From NCBI RefSeq assembly GCF_002723835.1, contig NZ_BEWG01000050.1, positions 1 through 64,000 on the forward strand: DNA of 64,000 nt. The letters run 5' to 3'. Under the pieces are notes generated by a model. It was not told where the DNA came from. It saw only the letters and a program-made list of their open reading frames with translations, and did no database searches. Shown piece by piece: positions 19,783-28,916 of this stretch (position 1 is its first letter; every line of letters starts with the position of its first letter). The stretch comes from Mycobacterium sp. shizuoka-1 (GTDB lineage: Bacteria; Actinomycetota; Actinomycetes; Mycobacteriales; Mycobacteriaceae). Made by a program: the position numbers and the translations under genes.

Positions 19783-21615
19783 CTAATCCAGCCTGGCCCG
19801 CCACGAGTGCAGGCTGCGCAACAGCGGGCTCTTCTTGTACTCGTGACCGGCCATCCTGCCCAGGATGTCGTCGAGGGTGACGACCGCGTCGGCGATGTAG
19901 GGCCCCTTGTTGAGCATCACGCATTCGGCGCGTTCGGCCAGTGCGGCGTCGCTGATCTCGGCGCGCGACGGCCGTCCGGTGGTGGCCAGCTGCTCGAGGA
20001 CCTGGGTCGCCCAGATCACCGGTAGATGCGCGGCCTCGCACAGCCACAGCATCTCCTCCTGCAGCTCGGCCATCCGCTCGTAGCCGGTTTCGACCGCCAA
20101 ATCGCCGCGGGCGATCATCACCCCGACCCGGCGGCGGCGCATCGCGGTGAGCAACAGCTGGGGCAGCTGTTCGAAGCCCTGGCGGGTCTCGATCTTCAGG
20201 ACCACGCCCAGATCGTGGTCGCCGAGCCGGTCCAGCTCGCCGAACAGGCGGATGACGTCGGCGGGCTCGCGGACGAACGACAACTGCACGATGTCGGCGA
20301 GCTCGGTCACCACGGCCAGATCGGCCAGGTCCTTGTCGGTCAGCGCCGAGATCGGCAGGTCGGTGTCGGGTACGTTGATTCCCTTGGCGGCGTGCAGCTT
20401 CGCGCTGCCGTGCGGCGGATGGTCGATGCGGACGTCGATGCTGTCGGCGGCGACCGCGATCACCGCACCGCCGAGCTTGCCGTCGTCGAAGAAGATCCGT
20501 TCGCCCACTTCGGCGTTGTCGAACACCTCCGGCAGGGTGCACCCGATCTGCGGGGACCGGTCGTCATCGACGGGAGCCGGCGAGCAGTCCCTGGTCAACC
20601 GGACGACGTCGCCGGCGCTGAGGCGAATGCTCTGCTCGACGGCAGGCAGTTCGCCGACCTCGCCCGCGTCGCCGTCGGCGGTGAGCACCGTCCCGCTACC
20701 CACGTACGTCGTCTTCTCGGTGGTGACCACGAACCCGCCGGGAGCGGCCGCGGCCAGCAGCAGCCGACGCTTGGACCCGCGGGTGTCGCGCAGCACCAGT
20801 TCGTCGCCCTCGCTGCGGCGGGCCAGCCACTCGGGGTCGACCGGCAGCACGGTCAGTGCGGCCTCCGGCGGCCGAGCCGGACGTTTGGCCGAGGTCAACC
20901 AGCCGCGGGCGGCGGCGACCACCTGCCCCTGGGCGTTGCGGCTCGGCCGCAGCCGAACCACCTGCGGTCCGGGCTCCAGTGGGCCGGTGCGCAGCTTCGG
21001 GCCACCCAGGTCCATCGCCACCAGGCAGCTGCGCCCGGCCGCACCGGCGGCGGCGCGAACGTTGGCCGCCATCGCCTTCCAGGCCGTGGCGTCGTCGTGG
21101 GCGCAGTTGATCCGGGCGATCCGCATCCCGGAGTCGAGCAGGGTCCGCACCAGGGCGGCGTCGGTGGCGGCTTCCGAGGGCAGCGTCACCATGATGCGGG
21201 CCGCCCGGTCCTCGGCGGCCGGGCCCAGTAGTTCGACGGCGTTGCGTTCCAGCAGGCGGGTGCCGGCGGCGACCGCGATGTGGGCCTGCTCGTCGGGAGT
21301 CCAGCGCTCACCACGCATCGCGGCGATCGCGGCCGAGACCAGCCGCAGGGTGGCGTGCACGTGGGCTTCGCTGCGCCCCAGCGACGACAACCCGCATCCG
21401 GTCAGGCGCAGTTGCAGGTCGCGCAGGTCGACCTGGCGAAGCGCCCAGTAGTGCACCAGATTGATTGCGCTGCAACGATTGTCGGCGCTCACCGGATCGG
21501 TCCACGGCTGCCATCGGGCTTCGGCGTCGGCCAGCCGGGCCAGAAGGGCGTCGACCTCGCTCTGGAGCCGGTCGAGTTGCTGTGCTGCGGCAAGCATGGC
21601 CGGGACGCTAGTCAT
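19783..21615 (-). CDS. Pyruvate-kinase-like protein lacking the C-terminal domain
   Basis: 610 aa, ATG start (an in-frame ATG six codons later is possible). About 130 residues of unrelated, largely helical sequence precede a pyruvate-kinase barrel. RIMVTLPSEAA, DLGGPKLRTGPL, FFDDGKLGG, QLSFVR, KIETRQGFEQL, MIARGDLAVE and SRAEISDAA all map to pyruvate kinase strands. The usual ATQMLESM is WATQVLEQL and the usual TRAE is SRAE. The sequence ends about 60 residues after that motif, so the regulatory C-terminal domain is absent. It diverges from the hydrogenase operon across 107 bp that contain a DosR-like box. It may be an active non-allosteric kinase or a repurposed fold. Confidence 0.8.
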   Translation of the reverse strand: MTSVPAMLAAAQQLDRLQSEVDALLARLADAEARWQPWTDPVSADNRCSAINLVHYWALRQVDLRDLQLRLTGCGLSSLGRSEAHVHATLRLVSAAIAAMRGERWTPDEQAHIAVAAGTRLLERNAVELLGPAAEDRAARIMVTLPSEAATDAALVRTLLDSGMRIARINCAHDDATAWKAMAANVRAAAGAAGRSCLVAMDLGGPKLRTGPLEPGPQVVRLRPSRNAQGQVVAAARGWLTSAKRPARPPEAALTVLPVDPEWLARRSEGDELVLRDTRGSKRRLLLAAAAPGGFVVTTEKTTYVGSGTVLTADGDAGEVGELPAVEQSIRLSAGDVVRLTRDCSPAPVDDDRSPQIGCTLPEVFDNAEVGERIFFDDGKLGGAVIAVAADSIDVRIDHPPHGSAKLHAAKGINVPDTDLPISALTDKDLADLAVVTELADIVQLSFVREPADVIRLFGELDRLGDHDLGVVLKIETRQGFEQLPQLLLTAMRRRRVGVMIARGDLAVETGYERMAELQEEMLWLCEAAHLPVIWATQVLEQLATTGRPSRAEISDAALAERAECVMLNKGPYIADAVVTLDDILGRMAGHEYKKSPLLRSLHSWRARLD

Positions 21616-21649
21616 CCCAGGTTGCCATCAAGTGAACGGTTGGCCGGAT

Positions 21650-21664
21650 GTGACTTTAGGCCTT
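21650..21664. promoter_or_regulatory. DosR-like box between the pyruvate-kinase-like gene and the hydrogenase operon
   Basis: The sequence GTGACTTTAGGCCTT matches the DosR (dormancy regulator) half-conserved consensus GGGACTTTNGNCCCT at all but two positions. It lies 59-73 bp before the proposed hyhB start and 35-49 bp before the divergent start. A weaker second match may lie around 21675-21689. The group 3b hydrogenase of M. smegmatis is known to be hypoxia-induced under DosR, which supports the reading. Confidence 0.6.
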
Positions 21665-21722
21665 CTGGCTCGTCGTCCAATGGCCCATGCGGTCGGTGGC
21701 GATCATGGACGACGATGGCCCC

Positions 21723-22841
21723 ATGACCACCAGCGATGCCATGGTGCTCGACGGCACGGGTTTGCACTGCCTGGTCGACGAACTGCGTTCTCGGGGGTAT
21801 CGGGTGGTCGGTCCGACCCTGCGCGACAACGCGATCGTGCTGGCCGAACTCGACAGTGCCGACGACCTACCGCACGGGTGGGGAGTCGATGTCGCACCGG
21901 GGAGCTATCAGTTGCGCCGCCGCGCCGACCGCGCCGCCTTCGGCCATTCATCGGGTCCGCAGTCCTGGAAGCAGTTTCTGCACCCGCCGCGCCAGAAGAT
22001 GTGGTCCTGCGGCCCGGACGGGGTTGCCGCCGCCGACGAACCGGAGCCCAAGTACGCCTTCCTCGGCGTGCACGGCTGCGATCTGGCGGCCATCGGTGTC
22101 CTGGATCGGGTGCTGGGCTCGGACCCGCACCCGGACGGCTCCTACGTCGGCAGGCGCGGGCAGGTCTTCGTGGTGGCGGTCAACTGCACCGAGCCGGGTC
22201 GGCTGTGCTTCTGCGCCTCGATGGACACCGGGCCGGCCTGCCGGCGCGGCTACGACCTCGCACTGACCGAGCGGGTCGACGGCGGCGAGCCCGACTATGT
22301 CGTCGAGGTGGGCAGCGCCGCCGGCGCGGAGGTGCTGGCAGCGATACCGGCCCGCCCCGCCGACGATGACGAGATCGCCGGTGCCGCAGCACAAGTCAGT
22401 GCGGCAGCGGACAAGATGGGCCGGCAGATGCCCGACGTCGACCTGCGTGAGCTGTTGATCACCTCGCGAGAGTCGTCGCACTGGTCGCAGGTGGCCAGCC
22501 GGTGTCTGACCTGCGGCAACTGCACCATGGTGTGTCCGACGTGCTTTTGCACCAGCACGTCCGATGTCACCGATCTGGCCGGCGAACACGCCGAGCGCTG
22601 GATGGAGTGGGCGTCCTGTTTCGAACTGGACTTCACGCTCATCCACGAAGGCCCGGTCCGCGCCTCCGGGCCGTCGCGCTACCGGCACTGGCTGACGCAC
22701 AAGCTGTCGGCCTGGCACGACCAGTTCGGCACATCCGGATGTGTGGGGTGCGGACGGTGTATCGCCTGGTGTCCCACCGGGATCGACATCACCGAGGAAA
22801 TGGCCACGTTCGCCCGGCTGGCAGAGGATGGCGATGACTGA
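21723..22841 (+). CDS. hyhB: Group 3b-type NiFe hydrogenase, iron-sulfur (beta) subunit
   Basis: 372 aa from ATG 21723; ATGs at 21687 and 21705 are alternatives and no start has a strong ribosome binding site. The N-terminal three-quarters resembles the HydB/sulfhydrogenase beta family. The C-terminal part has two [4Fe-4S] motifs, CLTCGNCTMVCPTCFC at about 261-276 and CVGCGRCIAWCP at about 340-351. This subunit carries electrons between the hydrogenase core and the flavin subunit. It is the first gene of a five-gene operon with all joins overlapping or 1 bp apart. Confidence 0.88.
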   Translation: MTTSDAMVLDGTGLHCLVDELRSRGYRVVGPTLRDNAIVLAELDSADDLPHGWGVDVAPGSYQLRRRADRAAFGHSSGPQSWKQFLHPPRQKMWSCGPDGVAAADEPEPKYAFLGVHGCDLAAIGVLDRVLGSDPHPDGSYVGRRGQVFVVAVNCTEPGRLCFCASMDTGPACRRGYDLALTERVDGGEPDYVVEVGSAAGAEVLAAIPARPADDDEIAGAAAQVSAAADKMGRQMPDVDLRELLITSRESSHWSQVASRCLTCGNCTMVCPTCFCTSTSDVTDLAGEHAERWMEWASCFELDFTLIHEGPVRASGPSRYRHWLTHKLSAWHDQFGTSGCVGCGRCIAWCPTGIDITEEMATFARLAEDGDD

Positions 22842-23694
22842 GACTGTGACACGCGGCTGGGCCCCGGCGTCCTCGCCGATGGCGCCGATGCCGTATCGGG
22901 TGCGGTGGAAGGTCGCCGAGAATGCCGACTCGGTGACGCTGTGCCTGGAACCGGTGGCCACCGAGCTGTCGGCGCCGCGGCCGGGGGAGTTCATGATGCT
23001 GTACGCGTTCGGCGTCGGCGAGATCGCCATCTCGGTCAGCGGCGACCCGTCGTCGTCGGACGGCACGATCACCCACACGATTCGTTCGGTCGGCGCGGTC
23101 AGTGCCGCGCTGTGTGCAGCCGAGCCCGGCACCACGATCGGCGTGCGGGGCCCGTTCGGCACCAGCTGGGGACTGGAAGAGGCCCAGGGCCGCGATCTGG
23201 TGATCGTGGCCGGCGGAGTCGGCCTGGCCCCGCTGCGCCCGATGGTGCTGGGGGCGCTGGCCGACCGGGATCGCTACGGGCGAGTGGTGGTGATCGCCGG
23301 GGCCAGGTCCCAGCGGGAGTTCCTCTACGCCGAGGAGGTGCGGCGCTGGCAGCAGGACCCGCGCCTGGAGGTCCACCTGACCGTCGACGTGCCGATTCAG
23401 GGCTGGCCGGGGGAAACCGGGTTCGTCACCGAGCCGCTGCGGCGGCTTTCCCTTGTCCCGCAGCAGGTCACCGCGTTCCTGTGCGGTCCCGAGCCGATGA
23501 TGCGGTTCGGTGCCCAGGCGTTGCTGGACAAGGGAGTCGCCGCCGCCGACATCCGGGTGTCGCTGGAACGCAACATGCAGTGCGGCGTCGGGTGGTGCGG
23601 GCACTGCCAGCTGGGCCCGCTGCTGGTCTGCCGCGACGGTCCGGTGGTCGGCTATGACGTGGCCCGTCCGCTGCTGGAAGTCAAGGAGCTCTGA
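22834..23694 (+). CDS. hyhG: Group 3b-type NiFe hydrogenase, FAD/NAD(P) (gamma) subunit
   Basis: 286 aa. ATG 22834 is chosen over 22828 because AGAGG then lies at a workable distance. It overlaps the hyhB stop by 8 bp. It belongs to the ferredoxin-NADP reductase fold seen in dihydroorotate dehydrogenase PyrK and sulfhydrogenase gamma. [14 protein letters not shown] is the FAD-binding region, [15 protein letters not shown] the NAD(P) loop, and [17 protein letters not shown] near the C-terminus the [2Fe-2S] site. It passes electrons between NAD(P)(H) and the iron-sulfur chain. Confidence 0.92.
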   Translation: MTETVTRGWAPASSPMAPMPYRVRWKVAENADSVTLCLEPVATELSAPRPGEFMMLYAFGVGEIAISVSGDPSSSDGTITHTIRSVGAVSAALCAAEPGTTIGVRGPFGTSWGLEEAQGRDLVIVAGGVGLAPLRPMVLGALADRDRYGRVVVIAGARSQREFLYAEEVRRWQQDPRLEVHLTVDVPIQGWPGETGFVTEPLRRLSLVPQQVTAFLCGPEPMMRFGAQALLDKGVAAADIRVSLERNMQCGVGWCGHCQLGPLLVCRDGPVVGYDVARPLLEVKEL

Positions 23695-23695
23695 G

Positions 23696-24460
23696 ATGCC
23701 CAGTCTGGCCGTGTGGAAGTTCGCCTCCTGCGACGGCTGTCAGCTCTCGCTGCTGGACTGCGAGGATGAGCTGCTGACGCTGGCCGAGCAGGTCCAGATC
23801 GCCACCTTTGCCGAGGCCTCCAGCGCGATCGTCGGCGGCCCGTACGATCTGTCGCTGGTGGAAGGCTCGATCACCACCCCGTCCGACGAGCGCCGGATCC
23901 GCGAAATCCGTTCACAGTCAACGGTTCTGGTGGCCATCGGGGCGTGCGCGACCGCCGGCGGGATTCAGGCCCTGCGCAATTTCGTCGACGTCGCCGAGTT
24001 CACCTCGCTGGTCTACGCCCGCCCCGACTACATCCACACGCTGGCCACCTCCACCCCGGCGTCGGCCCACGTCGAGGTCGACTACGAGCTGCGGGGCTGC
24101 CCGATCGACCGCGGCCAGTTGCTCGACACCCTGGCCGCGCTGCTGGTGGGCCGCAAACCGCGGCTGCCGGCGGCCACGGTGTGTACCGAGTGCAAACGCG
24201 CCGGGGTCACCTGTGTCACGGTCGCCGAGGGCATCGCCTGCCTGGGCCCGGTGACCCACGCCGGCTGCGGCGCGTTGTGCCCGCGCCATCACCGCGGGTG
24301 CTACGGCTGCTTCGGGCCGATGGCCACGCCCAACATGCCGGCGCTGATTCCGCTGCTGCACCGCGACGGGTTGTCGGGTCCGCAGGTCGACCGGGTGTTC
24401 GACACGTTCAATGTGACCCAGTTCCATGCCGAGCTCGGTGCGGAAGGTGAAGACCGATGA
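23696..24460 (+). CDS. hyhS: Group 3b-type NiFe hydrogenase, small (delta) subunit
   Basis: 254 aa, ATG 1 bp after the gamma stop. The small subunit carries the iron-sulfur clusters next to the NiFe site. The N-terminal [16 protein letters not shown] holds the first cysteines of the proximal cluster. [14 protein letters not shown] and [11 protein letters not shown] follow, and a cysteine-rich C-terminus ([34 protein letters not shown]) can hold further clusters. There is no Tat signal, so the enzyme is cytoplasmic. It overlaps the large subunit by 4 bp. Confidence 0.95.
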   Translation: MPSLAVWKFASCDGCQLSLLDCEDELLTLAEQVQIATFAEASSAIVGGPYDLSLVEGSITTPSDERRIREIRSQSTVLVAIGACATAGGIQALRNFVDVAEFTSLVYARPDYIHTLATSTPASAHVEVDYELRGCPIDRGQLLDTLAALLVGRKPRLPAATVCTECKRAGVTCVTVAEGIACLGPVTHAGCGALCPRHHRGCYGCFGPMATPNMPALIPLLHRDGLSGPQVDRVFDTFNVTQFHAELGAEGEDR

Positions 24461-25743
24461 CCGACTCACGCACGCTCCGGGTCGGGGCGCTGACCCGGGT
24501 CGAGGGCGAGGGCGCCCTGCACGTCGAGCTTCGTGGCGGGGTGCCCGAGCGCGTCGAGCTCAACATCTACGAGCCGCCGCGGTTCTTCGAGGCGTTCCTG
24601 CGCGGCCGCGCCCACACCGAGCCGCCGGACCTCACGGCCCGAATCTGCGGGATCTGCCCGGTGGCCTACCAGATCAGTGCGTGCAACGCCCTGGAGGACG
24701 CCTGCGGTGTCACCGTCGACCCGGAGTTGGTGGCGTTGCGCCGGCTGCTGTACTGCGGGGAGTGGATCCACAGCCATGCCCTGCACATCTACCTGTTGCA
24801 CGCACCGGATTTCCTGGCCGAACCCGACGTCATCGCGGTCGCGCGCAACCATCGCGGCGCCGTCGAACGTGGTCTGGCGCTGAAGAAGGCGGGCAACCGG
24901 TTGATGGAACTGGTCGGCGGCCGCTCGATCCACCCGATCAACGTCCGCCTGGGCGGCTTCTATTCGGTGCCGACCAAAGCCGCCCTCGAAGCCATGGCCG
25001 AAGAGCTTCGCCGCGCGCTCGACGATGCGCTGGCCACCGTGGAGTGGGTGGCCGGTTTCGATTTCCCCGATCTGACTGTGGACCACGAGCTGCTGGCGCT
25101 GACCGCGCCGCGGTACGCGATCGAGGACGGCCAGATCATCCGCAGCGCCGGAAACCCTTTCCCCGTCGACGAATTCAGCGAGCATGTGGTGGAGACCCAG
25201 GTCCCGCATTCGACCGCGCTGCATGCGACGCTCGACGGCGGCCGGCACCTCACCGGCCCGCTGGCCCGCTACAGCCTGAACTCGGCGCAGCTGACCGGCG
25301 CGGCCCGGGACGCTGCCGGCGCCGCAGGCTTGGGCCAGGAATGCCGAAACCCGTTCCGCAGCATCGTGGTTCGCGCGGTCGAAACGGTATACGCGGTCGA
25401 GGAGGCGCTGCGTATCATCGACGACTACGAGGTTCCGGCGCGGCCGTTCGTCGACGTGCCGGCCCGCCCCGGGGTGGGACACGGGGTCAGCGAGGCGCCC
25501 CGCGGGCTGCTCTACCATCGCTACGAGATCGACGACGAGGGACTGGTCAAGGCCGCGGTCATCGTGCCGCCCACCGCCCAGAACCAGGCGGCCATCGAGG
25601 ACGACCTGACCCGGGTCGTGCTGGCCGGGCTCGACCTCGACGATGCCGCGCTGACGGCGATGTGCGAGCGGGCGATTCGCAACTACGACCCGTGCATCTC
25701 GTGCTCCACCCATTTCCTGACGCTGACGGTGGACCGCCGGTGA
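24457..25743 (+). CDS. hyhL: Group 3b-type NiFe hydrogenase, large (alpha) catalytic subunit
   Basis: 428 aa, ATG overlapping the small subunit stop. It binds the NiFe(CN)2CO centre and oxidises or produces H2. The proximal metal ligands are in [11 protein letters not shown] (about 64-74) and the distal ones in DPCISCSTH at the C-terminus. Nine or so residues after the last His (FLTLTVDRR) would be the peptide removed by the maturation protease encoded next. The short length and motif forms fit bidirectional NADP-linked group 3b enzymes rather than respiratory group 1 or 2 enzymes. Confidence 0.95.
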   Translation: MTDSRTLRVGALTRVEGEGALHVELRGGVPERVELNIYEPPRFFEAFLRGRAHTEPPDLTARICGICPVAYQISACNALEDACGVTVDPELVALRRLLYCGEWIHSHALHIYLLHAPDFLAEPDVIAVARNHRGAVERGLALKKAGNRLMELVGGRSIHPINVRLGGFYSVPTKAALEAMAEELRRALDDALATVEWVAGFDFPDLTVDHELLALTAPRYAIEDGQIIRSAGNPFPVDEFSEHVVETQVPHSTALHATLDGGRHLTGPLARYSLNSAQLTGAARDAAGAAGLGQECRNPFRSIVVRAVETVYAVEEALRIIDDYEVPARPFVDVPARPGVGHGVSEAPRGLLYHRYEIDDEGLVKAAVIVPPTAQNQAAIEDDLTRVVLAGLDLDDAALTAMCERAIRNYDPCISCSTHFLTLTVDRR

Positions 25744-26177
25744 GCGTGGTGGTGATCGGTGTGGGCAACGATCTGCGTCGCGACGACGGTGTCGGGCCGA
25801 CGGTGGCCGCCGAGGTGGCCAGGAACTGCCCGCCCGGGGTTCGGGTGCTGACCTGCGATGCCGAGCCGGCGGCGCTGCTCGACGCCTGGGAGCACGCGGC
25901 GCTGGCGGTGGTGATCGACGCGGCGGCCGGGGACCGGCCCGGGCGGGTGCGCCGGGTGGACCTGCACGAGGTCGACGACACCGTCGCGGTGAGCTCCCAC
26001 GACCTGAGTCTGCTCACCACGTTTCGGCTGGCCCAAGCACTTGGCCGGGCGCCGCAGGCCGCGGTGGCGGTCACCGTGGACGCCGGCGATCTCGGCCACG
26101 GCGCTGGGCTGAGCGCGGCGGTGGCCGCCGCGGTGCCGGCGGCGGCGGCAGCCGTGCTGCGCGAGATCGCGGGGTAG
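25740..26177 (+). CDS. NiFe hydrogenase maturation protease (HycI/HoxW family)
   Basis: 145 aa, GTG start overlapping the large-subunit stop (GTGA). Family proteases bind the nickel in the immature large subunit and cut its C-terminal tail. The nickel ligands are visible as Asp in VGNDLRRDDGVG (about 8-19), Asp in VVIDAAA and His in SSHDLSL. The tight coupling to hyhL indicates that it is the dedicated protease. No hypABCDEF genes are present in this window, so cofactor assembly must rely on genes elsewhere. Confidence 0.93.
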   Translation: MSVVVIGVGNDLRRDDGVGPTVAAEVARNCPPGVRVLTCDAEPAALLDAWEHAALAVVIDAAAGDRPGRVRRVDLHEVDDTVAVSSHDLSLLTTFRLAQALGRAPQAAVAVTVDAGDLGHGAGLSAAVAAAVPAAAAAVLREIAG

Positions 26178-26894
26178 CTAGCCGGCGACCTTGTCGAGAA
26201 AGCCACGGACCAGTCGTCGCAGCCGGCGGGCGGCGTCGTCGACGTGGGTGGCGGTGTGTGCGCGCAGGTCGTCTTGGGACAGTCCGAGCGCGGCGAGATC
26301 GCCGTCGCCGTCGCGGTTGCGGTCGTCGTCGATCCACAGCTCCAGCAGCTTGTGGTCGAGTTCGGGGTGGAACTGCAGGCCCATCGCCCGGCCGTGGACG
26401 AAAGCCTGTGAGGCGCGGTCGTTTCGGGCGATCTCGACGGCTCCGGGCGGCGGGGTGAACCGGTCGAAGTGCCACTGGAACCAGGGCCCGTCGTCGGGCA
26501 CCAGATCCGGGTCGCTGCTGCGTACCCGATGCCAGCCGATCTCGGGGTCGGTGGAGCGCTGCACGGAACCGCCGAGTGCGGTGGCCACCAGCTGGCCGCC
26601 GAAGCACACCCCGAGCACGCCGACGCCGGCGTCGACGGCGCTGCGCACGGTCTCGATCTCGCCGGCCACCCAGGGCAGGCGTTCGTCGTAGACCGCCCAG
26701 CGCGACCCCAGCGGCACGATCACGTCGTAACGGGTGGGATCGGGGAACGTGACGTCGAGCACCGGGTCGGCGGCGCGGTGCGCCGGTACCACCTCGAATG
26801 TGTCGACGTCGAAACCGAGGTCGGTGAACGTCTCGCCGAGCAGTGCCTCGGGGGCGATCGGATCGTTGTAGATGAACAGGACCTGGCGGGGCAC
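26178..26894 (-). CDS. Class I glutamine amidotransferase-like protein
   Basis: 238 aa from GTG 26894, giving the start PRQVLFIYNDPIAPEALLG; an upstream open frame overlaps the SDR gene and is unlikely. The GATase fold has the nucleophile in GVCFGGQLVATALGG (Cys near 99) and the His-Glu pair in LQFHPELDHKLLELW. It resembles GuaA-type stand-alone amidotransferase domains of unknown substrate. It lies 26 bp after the SDR gene and is probably the last gene of the four-gene operon that starts at 30176. It converges on the hydrogenase protease with no gap. Confidence 0.85.
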   Translation of the reverse strand: MPRQVLFIYNDPIAPEALLGETFTDLGFDVDTFEVVPAHRAADPVLDVTFPDPTRYDVIVPLGSRWAVYDERLPWVAGEIETVRSAVDAGVGVLGVCFGGQLVATALGGSVQRSTDPEIGWHRVRSSDPDLVPDDGPWFQWHFDRFTPPPGAVEIARNDRASQAFVHGRAMGLQFHPELDHKLLELWIDDDRNRDGDGDLAALGLSQDDLRAHTATHVDDAARRLRRLVRGFLDKVAG

Positions 26895-26920
26895 CCGATT
26901 ACGGTACGGCAGGAACGCCG

Positions 26921-27670
26921 TTATACGCAGTCCGAGGCGCCGTCGACGACCAGCACGGCGCCGTTGATGTAGCTGCTCTGGGCCGTGCACAGGAACGCGA
27001 TCGCCGGTGCCACCTCGTCGACGGTGCCCATCCGGCCGGCCGGGATGTGCGCAATCTCTGCGGCCACGATCTCGGGCACCGCATGCATGGGCGCGGTCAT
27101 CGCGGTCTCGATGGTGCCCGGGGCGACCGCGTTGACCCGGATCCCGTACTTGGCCCACTTGACCGCCAGGTTGCGGGTGACGTTGATGACGCCGGATTTC
27201 GCGGCGCCGTAGCCGGGCACCATGGTGACCGCACGCAGCGCCGACATCGATGCCAGGTTCACCACGCTGGCCCCGCCGGCCGCGGTGGACGCCTTCAGCG
27301 CCGCTCTGAGCCCGACGGTCAGCCGGTAGGGGCCGGTGAGGTTCAGCGCGACCGAGGCGGCGAACCCCTCGGGCGTGGATTCGTCGAGGCCGCCGGGGAA
27401 GTTGGCGCCCGCGTTGTTCACCAGCACGTCGAGCGTGGGGATGCTCTGCGCCAGGCTGTCAATGGATGCACTGTCGGTGAGGAGAAGTTGCCGGTAGGTC
27501 ATCCCGGACAGGTCGGTGTCGTAGTCGGTGGCGGCTGCGCGGGTGCCGGTGACCGTGACCTGCGCCCCGGCGTCGCGCAAGAGCACCGCGACGGCGTGGC
27601 CGATGCCGCTGGTCGCCCCGGTCACCAGTGCCCGGGTGCCGGTGAAGTCGAAACTGAGCTGCGCGGTCAT
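26921..27670 (-). CDS. Short-chain dehydrogenase/reductase (classical SDR)
   Basis: 249 aa, ATG overlapping the upstream stop by 4 bp. The cofactor loop ALVTGATSGIGHAVAVLL is at about 14-31, NNAG in VLVNNAGANFPGG, the catalytic Ser in NLASMSALR, and the YxxxK in PGYGAAKSG. The C-terminus (SSYINGAVLVVDGASDCV) is typical for the family. The preserved TGxxxGIG and active-site residues suggest an active NAD(P)-dependent alcohol/ketone oxidoreductase. The operon context suggests a lipid or steroid-like substrate, which is inference. Confidence 0.92.
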   Translation of the reverse strand: MTAQLSFDFTGTRALVTGATSGIGHAVAVLLRDAGAQVTVTGTRAAATDYDTDLSGMTYRQLLLTDSASIDSLAQSIPTLDVLVNNAGANFPGGLDESTPEGFAASVALNLTGPYRLTVGLRAALKASTAAGGASVVNLASMSALRAVTMVPGYGAAKSGVINVTRNLAVKWAKYGIRVNAVAPGTIETAMTAPMHAVPEIVAAEIAHIPAGRMGTVDEVAPAIAFLCTAQSSYINGAVLVVDGASDCV

Positions 27671-28908
27671 GAGTACCTCTCGATCTGCTTGGTCAGCCAG
27701 GCGGTCTCCCAGAAGTTGACGCTGCCCGCCAGCAGGCGCTCGTGGGCGGCTTTGAGCACCGCCCGCGCCTCCGGGTGGTCGCCGGCGGCCTCGGTGACCA
27801 GCTCGGCGAGGTGGATGGCGGCCAGCGGGCGGTCGGCGGTCAGGTGGGCACGGGCCCGCTCGGTCAGTGCGTCGGCGCCGGCCAGTTCCACCAGGTCGGC
27901 GCTGACGGTCTCGGGACCGACCGGGTACAGCTCGGTCGTCGACCGGTGATGGAACCAGCCGGAGTAGTTCTCCCAGATGGCGCGGACATCCCAGGCCACC
28001 TTGCCGTAGCCTTGGCCGACCTCGAGGTGATCGGGCAGGGTGATCTCGCGCATCAGGGTCGCGACGTCCTTGCCTGCGTTCATTCCCGCCACCGTCTCGT
28101 CGTGCAGGTAGCGCACGACGTCGCGCAGCCGGCTCAGCTCGGCGTCGATCAGGTCGGCCCCGCGGATCGGGTCGAAGTGCCCGGTGAGCAGTACCTCGGG
28201 TCGTAATGCCCGCACCCGTTCGATGGTGTCGATCACCGTCAGGGCGTCGCGGTACCGGTCGCCGCGCATGGTGACCAGATTCGGGATATGGCCGAATACC
28301 GGTCCGAACGTGTTGCTGCACAGACAGATTCGTTCATCGGGTAACCAGACCACCATGGCGTCGGTGGTTTCCCCGCCCGGGGTGGCGATCAGCTCGAACC
28401 GTCGGTCGCCGACGGTCAGCGCCAGCCGGTCCGCCACGACGATGTCGGCGCGTGCGGTGCTCTGCGCCGGCAGCTTGGTGCCGAAGCGCTGCTGGATCGC
28501 GGCGATGCCACCGGCAAGCTTGCCGGAGAAGGCGAAGGCGCTGCGGGTGGCCCGGTAGGGCAGCAGGCGCTCGTTGTCGTCGCGCCAGTGCTCCCAATTC
28601 GCTTGCGCCACCACCTGGGTGCCCGGATCGCTCAGGGTGTCTATGCCGCCGACATGGTCGTAGTGGCCCTGGGTGATCAGGATGTAGCGCACCGGGGAGG
28701 CGTCGACGGCGTCGAAGTTGGCCCGGTGCACCGGGCCTTCGAATCCCATGCCGGTGTTGACCACGACGCGCCCGTCCGACGTGGTCAGCAGGTAGGAGTT
28801 GGTCAGCCCGGGCGAGCACCAGATTCCGGGCGCGACTTGCGCGGCGTGTTCGGCCGCGGCGGGCGCCATGGCGTCGGCGCCGGGTCGGCTGCGGTAGATG
28901 GGTTCCAC
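27667..28908 (-). CDS. Metallo-beta-lactamase-fold hydrolase (alkylsulfatase-like)
   Basis: 413 aa from GTG 28908, chosen for AGAGG upstream and its position 8 bp after the sulfotransferase stop; ATG in GADAMAPAAA is an alternative. The metal motif is ILITQGHYDHVGG, so the first residue of the usual HxHxDH is Gln. Later ligands are plausible at TPGGETTDAMV and LTGHFDPIRG. A C-terminal extension of about 120 residues (YLHDETVAGMNAGKDVATLMREI onwards) resembles the dimerisation/SCP-like region of alkylsulfatases. Next to a sulfotransferase, a role in cleaving a sulfate ester is attractive but unproven. Confidence 0.82.
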   Translation of the reverse strand: MEPIYRSRPGADAMAPAAAEHAAQVAPGIWCSPGLTNSYLLTTSDGRVVVNTGMGFEGPVHRANFDAVDASPVRYILITQGHYDHVGGIDTLSDPGTQVVAQANWEHWRDDNERLLPYRATRSAFAFSGKLAGGIAAIQQRFGTKLPAQSTARADIVVADRLALTVGDRRFELIATPGGETTDAMVVWLPDERICLCSNTFGPVFGHIPNLVTMRGDRYRDALTVIDTIERVRALRPEVLLTGHFDPIRGADLIDAELSRLRDVVRYLHDETVAGMNAGKDVATLMREITLPDHLEVGQGYGKVAWDVRAIWENYSGWFHHRSTTELYPVGPETVSADLVELAGADALTERARAHLTADRPLAAIHLAELVTEAAGDHPEARAVLKAAHERLLAGSVNFWETAWLTKQIERYS

Positions 28909-28916
28909 GGGTACCT

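Noticed and set aside
21675..21689. Second DosR box before hyhB
   Set aside because: About half of the informative positions match the consensus, which is too weak to call as a site on its own.
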